From NCBI GenBank assembly GCA_021740905.1, contig JAIOYV010000034.1, positions 1 to 64,000 on the forward strand: a stretch of 64,000 nucleotides of DNA, in the 5' to 3' direction. The position numbers and the translations under genes were made by a program. Below the pieces are notes generated by a model. It was not told the origin of the DNA. It saw nothing but the letters and a program-made list of their open reading frames with translations, and did no database searches. Positions within the stretch are counted from its first letter, which is position 1. Each line of letters begins with the position of its first letter. Shown here one piece after another: positions 61,498 through 64,000 of this stretch. The stretch comes from Bacteroidales bacterium. Its GTDB lineage: Bacteria; Bacteroidota; Bacteroidia; Bacteroidales; M50B96.

Positions 61498-63765
61498 ATG
61501 AAGTATTTCTTATGTATTGTTTTATGTTTCTTTATTTTCAACATTGAAGCCCAAGAATCGGGTATAGCTGGTAAAGTAAGCGATTCGGAAAGTGGCGAGG
61601 CGTTGATTGGCGTGCATGTTTTTTATGATAAAAACCACGGTATCGCCACCGATCAGGACGGTTTTTTCCGGTTTACCCTGCCACCAGGAAATTACCACCT
61701 ACGTTTGCGTTATCTTGGTTACGATGAAAAATTGGTAGATGCCCTTGTTGCTGAAAACAAAACCACTGAGATTGAAATCTCCCTAAAACCTTCGACTACT
61801 TTGCTACAAGGTGTGGTGGTTTCGGCAGGTCGGTTCGAGCAAAAACTTAGTGATGTGACCGTGTCGATGGAAGTGATGAAACCCAATTTCATCGAAAAGC
61901 TGAATGTGGTGACCATGGAAACAGCGCTGAACAAAGTGCCAGGCCTAACCATTTCGGATGGCCAGGCGAGCATCCGTGGGGGCAATGGCTGGAGCTACGG
62001 AGTTGGTAGTCGGGTGCTTATTTTGGTGGATGATCTGCCCATGTTAAGTCCCGACGCAGGCGATGCCAAATTCGAGTTTATCCCTATGGAAAACATTGCC
62101 CAGGTCGAAATTATCAAAGGGGCGGCTTCCGCTTTATATGGATCATCGGCCCTAAACGGGGCGGTGAACATCCGCACTGCTTGGCCCACCAAACCATCCG
62201 AAACCAAAATCATTCTGAACAATGGAATTTATCTTTCGCCCAAAAGGGAAGAATTGAAATGGTGGGGAAAGAATATCCCGTTTTATCATTCCACAGGATT
62301 CTTGCACAGTCGGCAAAATGGAAATCTCGATTTTGTGTTTGGCGGAAATTATTACCATGATGGGGGCTACCGCACCGAAAACTTTGAAAATCGGTACAGG
62401 TATAATTTAGGGATCCGCTACCGCGATAAAAAAATCCACGGTTTGGCTTATGGCGTAAATACGGGCTTCATGAATGTCGACAAGATAGATTTCTTGATGT
62501 GGCAAGGGGCTCCCGATTTGGTTTACATCCACGACCCCGCTTCGGTTTCCCCTACAAAAGGCTACCGATTGAACATTGACCCGTTTATTAATTTTTATAG
62601 CAGCAGGGCGGGTAAACACTCTTTGCGCTCGCGCTTTTACCGGGTGGTCAACAACATCGAAGGCGATCAACTTAGCAATAGGGGCGACCAGTATTTTCTG
62701 GAATATCAATACCATCAAAAAATAAAAGAGAAATCGTCGATTACTGCCGGCCTGTCCTCCCTTCAGGCAAACACAAAGGCCGAGTTGTTTGGCGATCACA
62801 CCAGTGCCAACTATTCCGTGTTTGCCCAGTTCGACACGCGACTTTGGGACAGGCTATCGGTTTCGCTGGGCACCCGCTGGGAAAACTACCGCCTCGATGA
62901 AGAATCTGCATCTTCAATGCCCTTATTCCGTTCGGGGTTAAATTATCAATTGGACGACTTTACCTTTTTAAGGGCAAGTTACGGGCAGGGATACCGTTTC
63001 CCCACCATTGCTGAAAAATACACCTACACCAATCTGGGAGGTTTGCAAATACTCCCCAACCCAAACCTGGAACCCGAAACTGGTTGGAATACTGAAATTG
63101 GAATCAAACAAGGGATCAAGTTAGGAAACTGGAAAGGCTATGTTGATCTAGCGGCTTTCCTTACCGAATACCAGAATATGATGGAGTTCAGCTTTGGGGC
63201 TTATGATTCGGTAAATTACGAACCCATCACCAGCGACACAGTATTTGGTCTATTGGGTTTCCAGTCAAGAAACATAGGCCAGGCCAGGATTACCGGCGTA
63301 GAGTTTTCGATGAACGGGACTGGAACTATCGGCATCTTCGATGTAAATTTGTTGGCCGGATATACTTATGTTGTACCCGTTGATTTGAACTCCGACTCTA
63401 TTTACCGTAGCCTCAAAAGCAACGCCGACAACTACCTTAAATATCGTTTTTCGCACCTGGCCAAAGGCGACCTGGAAATCGGATACAAGAAATTCTCACT
63501 TGGCGTTTCATACCTCTACAATAGCCATATCAAAAATATCGACAAGTATTTTGAAGTTGGTTTTGTACTGCCCGGGCTTAAAGAATATCGCGAAGAACAC
63601 AACAAAGGCTTCCATGTGTTTGACTTTAGGCTGGCTTACGAAACATCCGATAATTTCCGCTTTGCCCTCTATCTGAAAAATGCCTTCAACAACGAATACA
63701 TGATCCGCCCCGGCGACATTCCTGCCCCCCGAAACGTGGCCATGCAAGTGGTGATGAGGTTTTAG
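61498..63765 (+). CDS. TonB-dependent outer membrane receptor
   Basis: A 755-residue receptor with a signal peptide (MKYFLCIVLCFFIFNIEAQ), a CarbopepD_reg-type domain (about residues 22-105; AGKVSDSESGEALIGVHVFY), a plug (about 110-225; NKVPGLTISDGQASIRGG, VLILVDDLPMLS, IEIIKG-like VEIIKGAASALYGSSALNGA) and a 22-strand-type barrel ending NVAMQVVMRF with the terminal Phe for BAM. ATG 61498 is used instead of GTG 61492. Substrate is unknown: it is not a SusC type (no SusD follows), and length and plug fit siderophore/cobalamin-like receptors. Confidence 0.92.
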   Translation: MKYFLCIVLCFFIFNIEAQESGIAGKVSDSESGEALIGVHVFYDKNHGIATDQDGFFRFTLPPGNYHLRLRYLGYDEKLVDALVAENKTTEIEISLKPSTTLLQGVVVSAGRFEQKLSDVTVSMEVMKPNFIEKLNVVTMETALNKVPGLTISDGQASIRGGNGWSYGVGSRVLILVDDLPMLSPDAGDAKFEFIPMENIAQVEIIKGAASALYGSSALNGAVNIRTAWPTKPSETKIILNNGIYLSPKREELKWWGKNIPFYHSTGFLHSRQNGNLDFVFGGNYYHDGGYRTENFENRYRYNLGIRYRDKKIHGLAYGVNTGFMNVDKIDFLMWQGAPDLVYIHDPASVSPTKGYRLNIDPFINFYSSRAGKHSLRSRFYRVVNNIEGDQLSNRGDQYFLEYQYHQKIKEKSSITAGLSSLQANTKAELFGDHTSANYSVFAQFDTRLWDRLSVSLGTRWENYRLDEESASSMPLFRSGLNYQLDDFTFLRASYGQGYRFPTIAEKYTYTNLGGLQILPNPNLEPETGWNTEIGIKQGIKLGNWKGYVDLAAFLTEYQNMMEFSFGAYDSVNYEPITSDTVFGLLGFQSRNIGQARITGVEFSMNGTGTIGIFDVNLLAGYTYVVPVDLNSDSIYRSLKSNADNYLKYRFSHLAKGDLEIGYKKFSLGVSYLYNSHIKNIDKYFEVGFVLPGLKEYREEHNKGFHVFDFRLAYETSDNFRFALYLKNAFNNEYMIRPGDIPAPRNVAMQVVMRF

Positions 63766-63965
63766 GAGTTGAAGAGTTGAAAAGTATAAAGTTGAGAAGA
63801 GTTCAGAGTAAGGAATTTCTGGGTTGAAACTTAAATGAACCAATTTTTTTAGTTCAAAAATTGTAGTTGTTGAGCAGCTCAAAGTCATTCGTGTTGCTAA
63901 ATTTCTAATTTCCATTTTTAGGGAATTCCAACTCAGAACTTTCTAATTCAGAACTTCCCAACTTG
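63766..63965. repeat. Degenerate heptamer repeats after the receptor gene
   Basis: GAGTTGA/AGTTGAA units run from about 63768 to 63800, and CAGAACT, CAGAACTTCC and CTCAGAACTC units from about 63930 to 63980. No gene is supported to the window's end. Confidence 0.5.
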
Positions 63966-64000
63966 GAAACTCAGAACTCTCAATAACCCTTCTGCCTATG

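Overview
The window looks like a chromosomal segment of a Bacteroidota bacterium, most likely in or near the Bacteroidales/Marinilabiliales. The evidence is: several secreted proteins with type IX secretion (T9SS) C-terminal sorting domains; promoters of the Bacteroidota form TTG-N18..21-TAnnTTTG; a BlaI / M56-TonB regulator pair; a TonB-dependent receptor with a carboxypeptidase-like N-terminal domain; a eukaryote-like (GT3) glycogen synthase fused to a GT35 phosphorylase; and an F-type ATPase operon led by an unusually long subunit a. I see no insertion sequence, integrase, prophage or CRISPR array. The genus cannot be named from this sequence alone.

Layout. 0.5-3 kb: membrane pyrophosphatase. 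3.3-11.1 kb: a tightly overlapping minus-strand operon with all six enzymes for CMP-pseudaminic acid (PseB, C, H-like, F, G, I), a candidate glycosyltransferase at the front and a flippase at the end. 11.3-14.3 kb: a secreted LamG protein followed by a graveyard of broken genes. 14.3-21.7 kb: a housekeeping run on the plus strand (ribF, a ferredoxin reductase-like gene, rlmN, ftsX, a DUF3098 gene, uppP, truB, queA, an rRNA pseudouridine synthase). 21.8-24.5 kb: blaI/M56-TonB with a clear repeated operator, then a lipoprotein. 24.7 kb: tRNA-Asp. 25-29 kb: a three-gene operon (N-formylglutamate amidohydrolase-like, DUF1704/QEGLA metallopeptidase, GshB-like ATP-grasp). 29.3-35.1 kb: a 1700-residue fusion of an SLC12-like transporter with a P-loop ATPase, followed by an MscS-like channel. 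A broken relic of another SLC12-like gene sits at 24.8-25.1 kb, on the other side of the three-gene operon. 35.3-38 kb: an Omp28-type T9SS protein, a small exported protein and a dead VOC gene. 38-47.3 kb: glycogen metabolism (synthase-phosphorylase fusion, GH57, GT4, debranching enzyme). 47.5-51.1 kb: a giant T9SS protein with eleven 51-residue repeats, flanked by a duplicated atpG tail. 51.4-56.6 kb: atpBEFHAG, without atpD or atpC. 57-58.4 kb: an AAA/DUF4143 ATPase behind four 33-bp iterated sites. 58.5-63.8 kb: a universal stress protein, a SPOR protein, a transketolase N-terminal half, a T9SS protein and a TonB-dependent receptor.

Best candidates for undescribed biology: (1) the SLC12-like transporter / P-loop ATPase fusion paired with an MscS channel, possibly a cell-volume or ion-homeostasis module; (2) the FGase / QEGLA peptidase / ATP-grasp operon, which combines peptide-bond-making and peptide-bond-breaking enzymes; (3) the iterated operator in front of the AAA/DUF4143 ATPase; (4) a strong intrinsic terminator inside the ATP synthase operon just after the c-subunit gene; (5) the duplicated atpG tail bordering the repeat-protein gene. 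Intergenic DNA is also notable for period-7/8 degenerate repeats and long perfect palindromes.
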